NCBI RefSeq assembly: GCF_003061515.1
Contig: NZ_CP028924.1
Coordinates: 3,224,001-3,288,000, forward strand
Reading direction: 5' to 3'
DNA: 64,000 nt
Origin: Colwellia sp. Arc7-D
Lineage (GTDB): Bacteria; Pseudomonadota; Gammaproteobacteria; Enterobacterales; Alteromonadaceae
The notes under the pieces were generated by a model, which searched no databases, was not told the DNA's origin, and saw only the letters and a program-made list of their open reading frames with translations. Of this stretch, positions 49,233-60,399 are shown piece after piece. The position numbers and the translations under genes are program-made. Positions within the stretch are counted from its first letter, which is position 1; each line of letters starts with the position of its first letter.

Positions 49233-49863
49233 AACGACCTAATGAACTATATTTTGTTCTGGTTAATGCAGTTAACCAATGACTAACTAATGATTTACAT
49301 TGGTTAATGCTATTTTTAATGTTTATATTGCTATGTATCCTGAACTTTGGATAAGTGAACTAATGCAGTTGTATTGCGATTACTTAGCAAACGCTTATCC
49401 AAATCCCCGGTTATTTTTCGTTGTAGTTATTCGTTCCAGTTGACTATATCGAACCATCACGTTAGTACAACTAAATAGCAGACTAAGCTCCATTTTTCGT
49501 CACCTATTTAACATCAAGGATTAAACTAATGTTGCCTCGATATTATAATCCTCAACGTAGCTTACTGGCTTATATTTTTTTGGAATTTTTTGGGTGAATT
49601 CATAATATACAAGCTCAGTATCAAATGCTTTATTTGCCAATTAAGTGCTTATAATAGGATTTACTCGTAACACTAGAACTTTTGAATAGATGAGTGACAC
49701 TAAAGATAAATTACCGATAAAAACAATCTCCAGATCGCTTAAGTAATACCTAAATCGAAAGTATAGTTTGCAAGCAATCAAGGCTATTAATTTTAGAGAA
49801 AATACGCTAACTTAACGTCGATTTCTTCACAGACTTTTTATTTTAAAATCAAGGTTATTAATT
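49233..49863. promoter_or_regulatory. nhaD/HupE divergent region with two inverted repeats
   Basis: No gene is supported in these 631 nt. TTAACCAATG (49272-49281) and CATTGGTTAA (49298-49307) form a perfect 10-bp inverted repeat 40-75 nt from the nhaD start. TTTGGATAAG (49346-49355) and CTTATCCAAA (49394-49403) form a second one with a 38-nt spacer. Either could be an operator or RNA structure controlling nhaD. The remainder is AT-rich. Confidence 0.5.
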
Positions 49864-51036
49864 TTGCTTACCCTACGACTTTCTTCGATATATTTATTCA
49901 TTGTAATATTGACCACATCTCTATGCTCAATCACCAGTTTTGCACATACTGATGACTTAAATCAGGCAACTTTATCGCTAGACAATAATGAAAGATACCA
50001 GCTTATCGTTACTGTTGATTTTATACATTTATTGCAAGAACATTTAGACATTTCAGGTGATGATAACAATGTACTCTTAGCATTAAATCAACAGTCATTT
50101 TTTGAACAAAAAAAGTTACTCGAAAATCTTGAAACTGTTTTGAGTCAGCAATCTAGTTTATTTTTTTCAAATAAAACAAACAATATTGAGCAGCAACAAA
50201 ACATGACCTTTCAGGGTCTACAACTTCAACAATTAAAACGCATTTTAGCGCAACCCGAAAAGTTAACAGATTATAAAGTCGAACTTCACGCTACTGGAGA
50301 TATACCTGAAAACTCGGGTGAGGTTGCCGTTAGTTTTGCACCACTTTTAGGTAATATCGTACTTAAAGTGGTTCGGCCTGAACAAACCTTGATAAGTTCC
50401 GGTGAATTAAGCCAAAGCTTTCAAATTAATCAATCAAATGCTTGGCACTCAAATAGCGTAAATATACCGAATAACATTTCACTCACCATGGATTATATTT
50501 ACCAAGGTTTTGTGCATATATTGCCGCGAGGGTTGGATCATATATTATTCGTTTTAGCATTACTGTTGTTTGCTAGGAAACGCTCAAGTTTAATATGGCA
50601 AATCTCCGCATTTACGCTCGCGCATACAATTACCCTAGCATTAGGCATTTACGGTTTTGTTACGATATCTAGCACGATTGTAGAGCCTCTTATTGCTTTA
50701 TCCATTGTCTATGTAGGGTTAGAAAATATTTATCGCGCAAATCAACGTACAAATAGCCAGGCGAGGTTGCCGATAATATTTGCCTTTGGCTTGTTACATG
50801 GATTAGGGTTTGCGTCGGTATTAAGTGAAGTTGGATTACCTGCGAGCCAGTATTTAACGAGCTTAATCTCGTTTAATGTTGGTGTAGAGCTTGGACAGCT
50901 AACCGTGATTGCGCTCGCTTTTATTTGTCTATACCCCTTTAGGAAAAAAGTCTGGTACCAAACTAAGTTAGTGTTTGCGCTTAATATCGCCATTGCGCTA
51001 ATTGCCACTTACTGGCTTATTGAGCGCCTTATATAA
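49864..51036 (+). CDS. HupE/UreJ-family membrane protein with extracytoplasmic domain
   Basis: This 390-residue protein has a signal peptide (YLFIVILTTSLCSITSFA), an extracytoplasmic N-terminal domain to about residue 200, and then six or seven helices with HupE/UreJ signatures: HILPRGLDHILFVLALL, FTLAHTITLALG, IVYVGLENI and FGLLHGLGFASVL with conserved His residues. HupE/UreJ proteins are implicated in metal (nickel or cobalt) movement near hydrogenase or urease genes; no such genes occur here. The start appears to be TTG with AAGG about 9 nt upstream. Confidence 0.82.
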   Translation: MLTLRLSSIYLFIVILTTSLCSITSFAHTDDLNQATLSLDNNERYQLIVTVDFIHLLQEHLDISGDDNNVLLALNQQSFFEQKKLLENLETVLSQQSSLFFSNKTNNIEQQQNMTFQGLQLQQLKRILAQPEKLTDYKVELHATGDIPENSGEVAVSFAPLLGNIVLKVVRPEQTLISSGELSQSFQINQSNAWHSNSVNIPNNISLTMDYIYQGFVHILPRGLDHILFVLALLLFARKRSSLIWQISAFTLAHTITLALGIYGFVTISSTIVEPLIALSIVYVGLENIYRANQRTNSQARLPIIFAFGLLHGLGFASVLSEVGLPASQYLTSLISFNVGVELGQLTVIALAFICLYPFRKKVWYQTKLVFALNIAIALIATYWLIERLI

Positions 51037-51078
51037 ATAAGCTTTGGTAATAAATAAAGACTGGATGTTAGAAATGAA

Positions 51079-51101
51079 AAAGGTGAGCTAAGCTCACCTT
51101 T
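51079..51101. terminator. Terminator between HupE-like gene and nqrM
   Basis: AAAGGTGAGCT and AGCTCACCTTT form an 11-bp perfect stem with a 1-nt loop. On the minus strand it is followed by TTCATTT, and on the plus strand by a short T tract. It ends the nqr operon on one side and the HupE-like gene on the other. Confidence 0.88.
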
Positions 51102-51168
51102 CATCTGTCTACTGTAGACAAACGTTAATATTGATTAATCGTTAAATAGATTAACCCTTCATAACAGC

Positions 51169-51390
51169 TTAAATATTTTTAACATTGATATCGCCAATCG
51201 CTAACGCTGCGACACGGTCACGTTCCTGACGTTTTTCACAAGGGTTATCACAATTACATGATTTATCGATACCAACACTTGCTAAGCCGCCACAACTGCC
51301 GGCAAGGGTTTTATTTTGAAAAATATATCCAACAGCCATTGCCATTACAATAACGAGAAAAAAGCCTAAGGTGATTAAAAATATAGCCAT
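51169..51390 (-). CDS. nqrM: NqrM, NQR iron-centre maturation protein
   Basis: NqrM is a small membrane protein needed to assemble functional Na+-NQR, delivering iron to the NqrD/NqrE centre. The 73-residue protein has one N-terminal helix (FLITLGFFLVIVMAMAVGYIF) and a Cys-rich tail, GSCGGLASVGIDKSCNCDN followed by PCEKRQ, with the four or five conserved Cys of the family. It follows apbE at the end of the nqr operon. Confidence 0.95.
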   Translation of the reverse strand: MAIFLITLGFFLVIVMAMAVGYIFQNKTLAGSCGGLASVGIDKSCNCDNPCEKRQERDRVAALAIGDINVKNI

Positions 51391-51445
51391 ATTAAGTGCC
51401 TACCTATTTGATAACATTTCAACAGTTAATTTTAAGAGTGCAAAC

Positions 51446-52489
51446 CTACTTGAGGTATTGCATGAATTTTACCGTGCTTTGCTCAACAAAGCCATGATCA
51501 GTTTTCGCTATAATGTATGCAGCAAGGCCATTAGCCTCTGCGAACGCTAGCGCTTTCTCTTCACCCATTACCATCATAGCCGTTGATAAACCATCGGCGG
51601 TCATTGAGGATGGATGGATCACAGTTACAGAGACCAGCTTATGGTTGATTGGCTTTCCATTTTTTGGGTCTATGATATGCGAAAAACGTTGACCGTCTGC
51701 TTCAAAGTAAATTCTATAGTCTCCTGAAGTAGCAACAGCATTATCTTTGGGTATAATAATTTGTTGTATTGACCGTTCGCCACTTAAGGGTTTTTCGATT
51801 GCTACATGCCAAAGCTCACCAGTATGTTTAAAGCCTTTAACGCGCATTTCACCACCAATTTCAACAAGGTAGTTATTAATACCATTTGCTTCGATAAACT
51901 CGGTCACTAAGTCAACACCGTAGCCTTTAGCAATAGTTGATAAATCAACGTATAGATCTGGCGTACTTTTACTAAGCATATCGTTTTCTAGGGTTAATTT
52001 ATCTAAACCCACACGTGCTTTTGTTTTCATCAGTAATTCAGCGCTTGGCACAGTTTCAGGTCGATATTCTGGGCCAAAGCCCCATAAATTAACTAAAGGC
52101 CCAACAGTAACATCAAGTGCACCGTCACTGAGTTCCCCTAAACGTATCGCTTCTTTAATCACTCGCACAAGGCCTACTGAGACTTTAATAGGAGCAAGTG
52201 AGCTAGATTGATTAAATCTTGATAGCTCCGAATCCTTTATATAAGTCGACATTTCCTGATTCAGCTGCACAAGCTGTTCATCAATACCCTGCTGTATTTT
52301 TTCTGCATCTAAATTTTCACCCACTAATTTAATATTATAAGTGGTCCCCATTGTGTGACCTTGCAGAAGGTATTCTGCACGACCAAGATCGTTACTGGGA
52401 AAGCAGCCACTAAGCACTAAAATAGCGCATGCTACTAGCAGTAATTTAACCACTAACAGTTGTTTTTTAATCATAAAATTATATTGCAT
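51446..52489 (-). CDS. apbE: FAD:protein FMN transferase
   Basis: ApbE covalently attaches FMN to threonines in NqrB and NqrC. From the ATG at 52489 (AGGA 7 nt upstream) the protein is a lipoprotein of 347 residues with lipobox LSGC, Cys29. Family motifs present are GHTMGTTYNIKL, the FAD/metal region DLSTIAKGYGVD, VEIGGEMRVKG and VTVIHPSSMTADGLSTAM. An in-frame ATG 8 codons further upstream (52513) lacks a comparable ribosome-binding site. It lies downstream of nqrF with a hairpin between. Confidence 0.95.
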   Translation of the reverse strand: MQYNFMIKKQLLVVKLLLVACAILVLSGCFPSNDLGRAEYLLQGHTMGTTYNIKLVGENLDAEKIQQGIDEQLVQLNQEMSTYIKDSELSRFNQSSSLAPIKVSVGLVRVIKEAIRLGELSDGALDVTVGPLVNLWGFGPEYRPETVPSAELLMKTKARVGLDKLTLENDMLSKSTPDLYVDLSTIAKGYGVDLVTEFIEANGINNYLVEIGGEMRVKGFKHTGELWHVAIEKPLSGERSIQQIIIPKDNAVATSGDYRIYFEADGQRFSHIIDPKNGKPINHKLVSVTVIHPSSMTADGLSTAMMVMGEEKALAFAEANGLAAYIIAKTDHGFVEQSTVKFMQYLK

Positions 52490-52612
52490 CACAATATCCT
52501 TAATAAATTTCATTTAGCTAAAGTAACCGACTTAATTAACAAGTATTTTCTTTTAGCTAAATAAAATCTGAATTTTCAATAATTCACGATAAACGTATAA
52601 AAAATAGGTATT

Positions 52613-52636
52613 AAAAAGGCGACCTAAGCCGCCCTT
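52613..52636 (-). terminator. Hairpin between nqrF and apbE
   Basis: On the minus strand GGCG and CGCC pair around an 8-nt loop, with an A-run before and TTTTT after. It may terminate or attenuate transcription after nqrF, giving lower expression of apbE and nqrM than of the structural genes. Confidence 0.65.
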
Positions 52637-52661
52637 TCATTGGATGAATTTAACAGCTTAA

Positions 52662-53888
52662 TTAGCCACCGAAATCATCTAACATGATGTTTTCATCTTC
52701 AACACCCAAATCTTTTAGCATATGTATAACTGCGGCGTTCATCATTGGAGGACCACACATGTAGTACTCACAATCTTCTGGCGCTTCATGGTCTTTCAAG
52801 TAGTTTTCATGAAGTACATTATGAATAAAACCTGTCATGCCATCCCAGTTATCTTCTGGTTGTGGATCAGATAACGCAACATGCCATTCAAAGTTGTCAT
52901 TTTCAGCTGCAAGGCCGTTATAATCATCTTCATAGAACATTTCGCGTTTAGAACGAGCACCATACCAGAACGACATTTTACGTTTAGATTGCAAACGTTT
53001 AAGTTGATCAAAGATATGTGAACGCATTGGCGCCATACCAGCACCACCACCAATGAATACCATTTCATTTTCAGTCTCTTTCGCGAAAAACTCACCAAAT
53101 GGACCTGAAATAGTGACTTTGTCACCAGCTTTAAGACTGAATATATAAGACGACATTTTACCTGCAGGTAAATGTAAACGTCCAGGAGGTGGCGTAGCAA
53201 TACGCACGTTCAGCATAATAATGCCTTCTTCTTCTGGATAGTTCGCCATTGAGTATGCACGTAACGTAGGCTCATCAACTTTTGATTCAACATCAAAAAA
53301 GCCAAAATGATTCCAATCACCTTTGTATTGGTCATCAATATCGAAATCGCTATATTTCACATGATGCGCAGGCGCTTCAATTTGAATATAACCACCGGCT
53401 TTAAACGGTACAGATTCGCCATTAGGAATTTGTAACTTAAGCTCTTTAATGAACGTTGCTTGGTTATCGTTAGAGATAACTTCACATTCCCATTGTTGAA
53501 CCCCAAAGATTTCATCTTCAAGTACAATGTCCATGTCTTGTTTAACTGCCACTTGACAAGCTAAACGACAACCTTCTTTGGCTTCACGCTTATTAATATG
53601 ACCTGACTCAGTTGGCAGTATATCACCACCACCTGAATGTATTTCTACACGACATTGGCCACAAGTACCGCCGCCGCCACAAGCTGAAGGTATAAAAATA
53701 CCTTGGTCAGCAAGTGCGCCTAAAAGCTTACCACCAGCCGCAGTTGTAACTGCTTTCTCTGGGTCACCATTAATGCTAATCGTAACGTCACCTGAAGACA
53801 CTAACTTAGATTTGGCAAATAAAATCACCATTACTAAAGCGAGTACTATCACGGTAAACATCGATACGCCGAGAATTATAATTTCCAT
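52662..53888 (-). CDS. nqrF: Na+-translocating NADH:quinone reductase subunit F
   Basis: NqrF takes electrons from NADH via FAD and a 2Fe-2S centre. The 408-residue protein has one N-terminal membrane helix, a ferredoxin domain with [10 protein letters not shown] and a later Cys in EGCRLAC, an FAD-binding RAYSMANYP, and an NADH domain ([24 protein letters not shown]) ending in LDDFGG. It is the last structural gene of the operon. Confidence 0.98.
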   Translation of the reverse strand: MEIIILGVSMFTVIVLALVMVILFAKSKLVSSGDVTISINGDPEKAVTTAAGGKLLGALADQGIFIPSACGGGGTCGQCRVEIHSGGGDILPTESGHINKREAKEGCRLACQVAVKQDMDIVLEDEIFGVQQWECEVISNDNQATFIKELKLQIPNGESVPFKAGGYIQIEAPAHHVKYSDFDIDDQYKGDWNHFGFFDVESKVDEPTLRAYSMANYPEEEGIIMLNVRIATPPPGRLHLPAGKMSSYIFSLKAGDKVTISGPFGEFFAKETENEMVFIGGGAGMAPMRSHIFDQLKRLQSKRKMSFWYGARSKREMFYEDDYNGLAAENDNFEWHVALSDPQPEDNWDGMTGFIHNVLHENYLKDHEAPEDCEYYMCGPPMMNAAVIHMLKDLGVEDENIMLDDFGG

Positions 53889-53969
53889 CGACTTTTCCTT
53901 TAATCTTCTCTAAGGGTTTTAGCTGGTTTAATCACCTGCAAGCAAGTGGGAGCTAAAACCGACATAAAC

Positions 53970-54593
53970 CTAAAGTGAAATACCACCGAAAGAAAGAAAG
54001 CCAAACGCCATCAATCCTGCAGTAATAAACGTAATACCTAAACCTTTTAAGCCGTCAGGTACATCCGAGTATTTCATTTTTTCACGAATACCTGCTATCA
54101 GTACGATGGCTAGCATCCAACCAATACCTGAGCCTATGCCATAAACGAAACTTTCGCCTAAGGTTAAGTTTTTCGCGACCATAAATGAAACGCCACCGAA
54201 GATTGCACAGTTAACGGTGATCAAAGGTAAGAAAATACCAAGCGCTTGATAAAGTGCTGGGAAGTATTTATCTAAAACCATTTCAAGGATTTGCACTAAT
54301 GCCGCAATCACACCAATGAAGGTAATGAAAGACAAGAAGCTTAAATCAATAGAATCTTTTGCTTCAGTTACACCCATTAAGCTATCTAACGCACCTGGCG
54401 CTAAAATCGCTTGATAGATAATTTGGTTAACAGGTACCGCAATACCTAGAACCACAACAACTGCAACACCAAGACCTATGGCTGTACTCACTTTCTTAGA
54501 CACAGCTAAGAATGTACACATACCAAGGAAAAAGGTTAATGCCAAATTTTCAATAAATATGGTCTTAACAAATAAACTTAAATAATGTTCCAT
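53970..54593 (-). CDS. nqrE: Na+-NQR subunit E
   Basis: This 207-residue protein has six hydrophobic helices and, with NqrD, houses a membrane iron centre. The motif [14 protein letters not shown] carries a conserved Cys, and [13 protein letters not shown] carries the second. It is 6 nt from nqrD. Confidence 0.96.
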   Translation of the reverse strand: MEHYLSLFVKTIFIENLALTFFLGMCTFLAVSKKVSTAIGLGVAVVVVLGIAVPVNQIIYQAILAPGALDSLMGVTEAKDSIDLSFLSFITFIGVIAALVQILEMVLDKYFPALYQALGIFLPLITVNCAIFGGVSFMVAKNLTLGESFVYGIGSGIGWMLAIVLIAGIREKMKYSDVPDGLKGLGITFITAGLMAFGFLSFGGISL

Positions 54594-54599
54594 GATTGC

Positions 54600-55223
54600 T
54601 TAGTCCTTCTCTACTTGTGCTGGTTTCCACTGGCGAATTGACCAAATGATTAAACCGATAATGAAGAATGAGCTAAATGGTAAAACTAGTAGACCATTAC
54701 CTTGATACCAACCACCGTTTTGTACCAAAGTAAAAACTTCCATACCAAATAACGTACCAAAACCAAATAATTCGCGGAAGAAAGCAACAATGATCAATAC
54801 AGCACCGTAGCCTAAGCCATTACCAATACCGTCTAAAAAGCTCACACCTGGCTTTTCTTTCATAGCAAAAGCTTCAGCACGACCCATAACAATACAGTTA
54901 GTAATGATCAAACCAATGAACATCGACAACTCTTTAGATAGTTGATAAGAGAAAGCTTTTAAAACTTGGTCAACTAAAATTACCAACGAGGCAATAATCG
55001 CCATTTGCACAATAATACGTACACTTGATGGGATTTGATTACGAATAAGTGATATAAACAAATTCGAAAAGCCTGTTACGAACATTACCGCAATGGTCAT
55101 TACCATAGCGTTTGCCATAGAACTTGTTACGGCTAGCGCAGAACAAACACCAAGTACTTGTAAAGCAATAGGGTTATTATCAACAACCGGTCCAAATAAA
55201 ACCTTTTTAGTATCAGTAGCCAT
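54600..55223 (-). CDS. nqrD: Na+-NQR subunit D
   Basis: This 207-residue membrane subunit has six helices. The iron-site Cys residues are in [15 protein letters not shown] and [15 protein letters not shown], paired with NqrE in an inverted topology. It overlaps nqrC by 1 nt. Confidence 0.97.
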   Translation of the reverse strand: MATDTKKVLFGPVVDNNPIALQVLGVCSALAVTSSMANAMVMTIAVMFVTGFSNLFISLIRNQIPSSVRIIVQMAIIASLVILVDQVLKAFSYQLSKELSMFIGLIITNCIVMGRAEAFAMKEKPGVSFLDGIGNGLGYGAVLIIVAFFRELFGFGTLFGMEVFTLVQNGGWYQGNGLLVLPFSSFFIIGLIIWSIRQWKPAQVEKD

Positions 55224-55999
55224 TAGTTCAACCCTCCAGCGCGATAGTTAGTAATGAATGGACCATAACCTTCTTCACCAAGCCAAAAATGTAAAGTTGT
55301 TTCAACACCGTTACTGGTTAATGTTGCGCCAGAAAGAGCATCAACGCCATGAACATCACCAGATTTAGCGCCACCTTTAACAATTTGAATGGCTATATTG
55401 TTTTGCTCATCAAACATTTTCTTACCTGGCCATAAAGCTTTCCAATTAGGGTTAAGTACTTCAGCACCTAAACCTGGAGTTTCTTTAAGGTCAGAATAGA
55501 TTACGCTTTTAACGGTATTAAGGTCAGACTCTAAACCGACAAAACCGTACATAAGATCCCACAAGCCAGAACCAACAATCGGTAAAACGATTGTTGTTAC
55601 TTTACCTTGCTCATCTTTCACAAGATAAACCACGGCATTTTTAGCAACACGGTTTAAACTAGCAATATCATTTTCAGGTTTAAAACTCTTAGCTGGGTCA
55701 CGCGCATCAGCACGTTCATCAAACGAGTTAACATCACCTTCAACAACTTTACCTGTTTCAAGACTTATCATTTTTGCTTCAACACGTTGGTTATAAACAG
55801 CAACGATATCGTCACCTGCAAGTTCTAATAAACCCGCAGTTTCAAGAATTTTAGTTTGCTTATCAAGCAATTTATTAGCTGTTTGTAATGGTTTTAAAAC
55901 CACTGCAGAAGTTGATACTAAAGCAGCACAAACTAAACAAACAATAAATACAAACCCGACTGTTCTGCCGAAAGTTTCTTTCTTTTTAGTATCAGACAT
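55223..55999 (-). CDS. nqrC: Na+-NQR subunit C
   Basis: NqrC carries a covalently bound FMN. From the ATG at 55999 (GGAGG 9 nt upstream) the protein has 258 residues, with one N-terminal helix and the flavinylation motif SGAT (Thr226) in [16 protein letters not shown] longer in-frame reading from 56059 adds a spurious extension that overlaps nqrB. The chosen start overlaps nqrB by 8 nt, giving translational coupling. Confidence 0.97.
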   Translation of the reverse strand: MSDTKKKETFGRTVGFVFIVCLVCAALVSTSAVVLKPLQTANKLLDKQTKILETAGLLELAGDDIVAVYNQRVEAKMISLETGKVVEGDVNSFDERADARDPAKSFKPENDIASLNRVAKNAVVYLVKDEQGKVTTIVLPIVGSGLWDLMYGFVGLESDLNTVKSVIYSDLKETPGLGAEVLNPNWKALWPGKKMFDEQNNIAIQIVKGGAKSGDVHGVDALSGATLTSNGVETTLHFWLGEEGYGPFITNYRAGGLN

Positions 56000-57194
56000 T
56001 GCGATCAAGCCTCCGTTTGATATTCCCTTGAACAACAAAGTAGTCGAAAAGAGGTGCAAACAAGTTAGCGAATAAAATAGCTAACATCATACCTTCTGGG
56101 AATGCTGGGTTAACAACACGAACCAATACCACCATGATACCCACTAAAGCACCAAACCAGTATTTACCAGTATTAGTAAATGACGCTGATACAGGATCAG
56201 TTGCCATAAACATCATACCAAAGGCAAAACCACCCGTAACTAAGTGCCAGTACCAAGGCATAGCAAACATTGCATTAGTATCAGAACCAATAGCGTTCAA
56301 TAGCATTGACATAACAACCATACCGGCAAACACACCTAAAACGATACGCCATGAAGCAATACCTTTATAAAGGATGTATGCACCACCGAGTAAAATCATC
56401 GCTGTTGATACTTCACCAACAGAGCCAGGGATATAACCCCAGAATGCATTCCACCAGTCAGCATTAATGGTATATTCAAGCAAACCTTGGTTCGCAGCAC
56501 TTAGCGCAGTTGCACCAGAGAAACCATCAGCAGCAACCCAAACAGCATCACCAGATATTTCACTTGGGTATGCAAAGAATAAAAACGCTCGACCCGCTAA
56601 TGCTGGGTTTAAGAAGTTTTTACCTGTACCACCAAATACTTCTTTGGCAATAACAATACCAAAAGTAATACCGATAGCAGCTTGCCATAACGGAATAGTT
56701 GCCGGAAGGATTAAAGCGAATAGTATTGAACTAACAAAGAAACCTTCGTTAACTTCATGTTTGCGTACAGAGGCAAACAATACTTCCCAGAAACCACCAA
56801 CAATAAAGACTGTTGCATAGATAGGTAAGAAAAAAGTTGCGCCGTAAAGCATCATACTGAACCAACCAGATTCTGTAGATAAGCTTCCGCCTAACATTTC
56901 AAACAAACCAACTTGCCACGTATCAGGTAAAGCATAACCAGCCGCTAATGCGTCAGTTGCTTGAAAACCTATGTTATACATACCCCAGAACATGGCAGGG
57001 AAAACCGCTAACCAAACTGTGATCATGATACGTTTAAGATCAATACTGTCACGTACGTGAGTACGACCTTTGTTTACTTGTCCTGGCGTAAATAAGCCAG
57101 TTGCAACCGCTTCATAAAGCGCATACCAAGTTTCATATTTACCGCCTTTTTCAAATTGCGGTTCGATATCTTCAAAAAACTTTTTCAAGCCCAT
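55992..57194 (-). CDS. nqrB: Na+-NQR subunit B
   Basis: NqrB is the main membrane subunit for sodium translocation and carries riboflavin and a covalent FMN. The 400-residue protein has about ten helices and the flavinylation motif in [14 protein letters not shown], with [17 protein letters not shown] and the [16 protein letters not shown] segment. It lies 2 nt after nqrA. Confidence 0.97.
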   Translation of the reverse strand: MGLKKFFEDIEPQFEKGGKYETWYALYEAVATGLFTPGQVNKGRTHVRDSIDLKRIMITVWLAVFPAMFWGMYNIGFQATDALAAGYALPDTWQVGLFEMLGGSLSTESGWFSMMLYGATFFLPIYATVFIVGGFWEVLFASVRKHEVNEGFFVSSILFALILPATIPLWQAAIGITFGIVIAKEVFGGTGKNFLNPALAGRAFLFFAYPSEISGDAVWVAADGFSGATALSAANQGLLEYTINADWWNAFWGYIPGSVGEVSTAMILLGGAYILYKGIASWRIVLGVFAGMVVMSMLLNAIGSDTNAMFAMPWYWHLVTGGFAFGMMFMATDPVSASFTNTGKYWFGALVGIMVVLVRVVNPAFPEGMMLAILFANLFAPLFDYFVVQGNIKRRLDRNV

Positions 57195-57196
57195 GA

Positions 57197-58534
57197 CTAA
57201 CCTTCCTTCTCAATTGTGGTTAGGCAATCACGAAGGATCACGCCGTAATCTGTTTTGCCTGGGCAAACAAATGTACACAAGGCTAAATCTTCTTCATCAA
57301 GCTCTAAAGCACCAAGTTGTTGCGCACCGTCTGTATCGCCGGCACATAAATCACGCAATAACATTGTTGGTAAAATATCTAACGGCATAACGCGTTCGAA
57401 ATTACCAATAGGCACCATAGCGCGTGCACTACCATTTGTTGTTGTGGTCATGTTGAACAACTTCTTAGGGAAGAAGTGGCCCATGTAAGCACGCGTAACT
57501 GAAAATTTATTAGGACCTGGGTACATGTAGCCAATAAATTCTTTTTCTCTACCTTCTAGGATAAGAGAAATTTGCGTGTGATAACGACCTAAATAGCCGT
57601 GAACACCCGAAGCAACAGAACCAAGTAATAATGAACCTGAAACTACACGTACTTCACCATCAATTTTGTCATCAGCAATAATCTCAGCAGAACTAGCACC
57701 TAAAGTAGTACGAATTAAGCGAGGATTTTTTGCCGCAGGACCAGCTAAAGAAATAACACGACTGCTATCTAGCTCACCGGTAGTAAATAATTTACCGATA
57801 GCAATAACATCTTGGTAACCCGCATGCCATGCAACGTTATCAGCATTTACAGGCTTTAAAAAATGCATGTGTGTGCCAACTAAGCCCGCAGGATGTTTAC
57901 CGGCAAATTCATTAACCTTAGTCGTTGAATTAACAGCAATATCACTACCTGGTGCTTTACTTACAAATACTTCACCTTCGGTTAAGCGTGCAAGAACAGT
58001 TAAGCCATTAACGAAGGCTTCACTTTGCTCAGCAATAATAACCGCTGGATCAGCAGCCAAAGGATTAGTATCCAATGCACTAACAAATACAGCAACAGGC
58101 GTTGCATCTACAGCAGGAACTTTACTAAATGGACGTGTGCGTATCGCAGTCCACAAACCTGACTTAACAAGGTTTGAAACAACATCTTCACGTGCAATTG
58201 AGTTGAGTTCGTTAGCGGCATATTGCGTAAACGTTTCTTGCTCATTGCCGCCAATTTCGATGACAACAGATTGCAATACGCGCTTTTCACCACGATTTAT
58301 TTCTTTAACAACACCTGAAGCTTGAGCTGTGAATATAACGCCAGGATTCTTTTTATCTTCAAAAAGTGCCTGACCTTTTTTAACGCTATCTCCAACCTTA
58401 ACAAACATGGTTGGGCGCATACCCACAAACTCTTCACCTAATGTTGCAACAGTTTTGATGGACGGACCATCATGGATTACCTGCTGGGGGGCACCTACTA
58501 CAGGAACATCCAGACCTTTTTTTATCGTAATCAT
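57197..58534 (-). CDS. nqrA: Na+-NQR subunit A
   Basis: NqrA is the peripheral cytoplasmic subunit near the quinone site. From ATG 58534 it has 445 residues beginning [16 protein letters not shown], with the family blocks [37 protein letters not shown] and the C-terminal [14 protein letters not shown]. An in-frame GTG 4 codons upstream (58546) is less likely. It is the first gene of nqrABCDEF; the operon promoter lies in the following gap. Confidence 0.97.
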   Translation of the reverse strand: MITIKKGLDVPVVGAPQQVIHDGPSIKTVATLGEEFVGMRPTMFVKVGDSVKKGQALFEDKKNPGVIFTAQASGVVKEINRGEKRVLQSVVIEIGGNEQETFTQYAANELNSIAREDVVSNLVKSGLWTAIRTRPFSKVPAVDATPVAVFVSALDTNPLAADPAVIIAEQSEAFVNGLTVLARLTEGEVFVSKAPGSDIAVNSTTKVNEFAGKHPAGLVGTHMHFLKPVNADNVAWHAGYQDVIAIGKLFTTGELDSSRVISLAGPAAKNPRLIRTTLGASSAEIIADDKIDGEVRVVSGSLLLGSVASGVHGYLGRYHTQISLILEGREKEFIGYMYPGPNKFSVTRAYMGHFFPKKLFNMTTTTNGSARAMVPIGNFERVMPLDILPTMLLRDLCAGDTDGAQQLGALELDEEDLALCTFVCPGKTDYGVILRDCLTTIEKEG

Positions 58535-58942
58535 AAACACTTGCACTACTTTTGATGGGAGTAATCAAAATCAATTAATTGGTTATCTTTTCACATAACT
58601 TATTGCAAAGTTTCACAACAAGAATGGCAAGCTAATAACATAAAAGACCGATTTCAGTGTATTTCAGCAAAATCTTAATTTAGTTTGAATAAATTAAGGT
58701 TCACTGGCTCTAGTTAAAATTTCTGGCGCGATTCTAACACAAAACCACATTTTGATTCTATCTTAAGCAGCACAAAAGATAACAATTTAGTCGAATAATC
58801 TCTATTTCGAACAAATATAGAACAAAATATACTTTTTTAACCCAATTTATTGACGAAACAGGTTAAATTAAAGCTAAGTTTTGACTATTTATACTACGTT
58901 AGAAAGTTGAATACATTCGTTATTTATAACTTAATCTGGCAT
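58535..58942. other. nqr promoter region
   Basis: This 408-nt AT-rich region lies upstream of nqrA and downstream, on the other side, of the fabV terminator. It has no supported gene or clear operator. Confidence 0.4.
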
Positions 58943-58972
58943 AAAAAAACCGACAAATTGTCGGTTTTTTTT
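58943..58972. terminator. Terminator after fabV
   Basis: AAAAAACCGACA and TGTCGGTTTTTT form a strong stem flanked by long A and T runs, 50 nt after the fabV stop on the minus strand. Confidence 0.93.
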
Positions 58973-59023
58973 ATAACTATTTACATTCGATAATTGAATA
59001 ATAAATAAAGAATTATAGTTAAC

Positions 59024-60214
59024 TTATAGCAAGTTATTGATAGCGAGTTCAGGACTAATATCTGCATCATAATCAACACCTGAGACATCAAATCCAAACA
59101 ATTTTAAAAACTCTTGATGATAACCAACATAATCGGTTAATTCATCAATTGTATCACTATCAACGGTATTCCAAATATCGGTTACACGTTGTTGTACGCT
59201 GTCTTCAAGCTCTTTATTGTTTTGGCGTAAACGACCTGCTTCATCAATAGTTGGATTTTTACCGTATATATTTTCTCTAAATAAGGCCTGTATTTGCTCA
59301 ATACAACCTTCATACGTGCCATCAGCTTTCATGACTTTAAACATCGCTGAAATGTACAACGGCATAATTGGAATCGCTGAACTCGCTTGAGTTACTACCG
59401 CATTAAGCGAAGTAACGTAAGCTTCACCTTTAATATTAGCGGTTGTTGTTTTGATTGCTGCTGATGCGCGATCTAAATCTTCTTTCGCACGGCCAATCGT
59501 GGCATGTCCGTATATCGGCCAAGTTAATTCTTTACCAATATAGGTGTAAGCAACTGTTTTAAAACCATTAGCTAAAACACCAGCTTCGCCAAGCGCTTTG
59601 ATCCAAAGTTCCCAATCAGCGCCACCCATCACATCAATAGTACCCTGAATTTCTTCTTCTGACGCTGCATCAACTGACACTGAATCAATAATACGTTTAG
59701 AGGTATTTAAGTTCTTGGTCGTTACACTTTGCCCAATAGGTTTCAACGTTGATGAATAGACTTCACCGGTATCAGGATCGGTGCGGCGTGGTGACGCCAA
59801 GCTGTATACGATTAGATCAATTTCACCTAATTCAGCTTTTATCGTTTCAATAGCTTTGGCTTTAATTTCATGAGAGAAAGCATCGCCATTAATATTTTTT
59901 GACCAAATACCAGCGCTATCTGCGGCAGCTTGAAACGCCGCGGTATTATACCAACCAGCAGAAGCTGTTTTCTTTTCTGTTGGTGGTTTTTCGAAGAAAA
60001 TACCTAATGTTTTAGCATTATTACCAAAAGCTGCAGTAATTCGAGAAGACAAGCCATAACCTGTTGAAGCACCAATAACTAATACGTTTTTAGGCTTCGC
60101 ATCAGCTTGTGGCTGACTTTTAACATAAGCAATTTGCTCGTTTACATGTGCTGCACAACCGGCAGGATGAGCGTTAGTACAAATAAAACCACGAATTTTT
60201 GGCTTAATAACCAT
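59024..60214 (-). CDS. fabV: Trans-2-enoyl-ACP/CoA reductase FabV
   Basis: FabV performs the final NADH-dependent reduction in fatty-acid elongation and is a triclosan-resistant alternative to FabI. The 396-residue protein starts MVIKPKIRGFICTNAHPAGC, with the Rossmann motif VIGASTGYGLSSRI, the catalytic Tyr235-x8-Lys244 (PIYGHATIGRAK) and the C-terminal YHQEFLKLFGFDVSGVDYD segment of the family. It stands alone. Confidence 0.97.
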   Translation of the reverse strand: MVIKPKIRGFICTNAHPAGCAAHVNEQIAYVKSQPQADAKPKNVLVIGASTGYGLSSRITAAFGNNAKTLGIFFEKPPTEKKTASAGWYNTAAFQAAADSAGIWSKNINGDAFSHEIKAKAIETIKAELGEIDLIVYSLASPRRTDPDTGEVYSSTLKPIGQSVTTKNLNTSKRIIDSVSVDAASEEEIQGTIDVMGGADWELWIKALGEAGVLANGFKTVAYTYIGKELTWPIYGHATIGRAKEDLDRASAAIKTTTANIKGEAYVTSLNAVVTQASSAIPIMPLYISAMFKVMKADGTYEGCIEQIQALFRENIYGKNPTIDEAGRLRQNNKELEDSVQQRVTDIWNTVDSDTIDELTDYVGYHQEFLKLFGFDVSGVDYDADISPELAINNLL

Positions 60215-60399
60215 AACTATACCTTCTTAATATCACGTTAATAATCTAGGGTTGAAGCTAACACTTACTGCTCACATCTAAGATTATCGAGTGAAAAATT
60301 GATTTATAAAATGAAATTGCCGACTAGTTTACTCTGGCTTGCACCATGATGAGGTGCGACCAGTGGCAATATTCGATATTTTTTTAATATTTCATAAAA

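Noticed and set aside
49530..49600. Tiny frame of about 22 codons (starts MLPRYYNPQ) upstream of the HupE-like gene
   Set aside because: Too short and without a clear ribosome-binding site or conservation evidence.
60338..60356. GCACC/GGTGC hairpin between fabV and the TRAP binding-protein gene
   Set aside because: Five base pairs without a T-run; could arise by chance.
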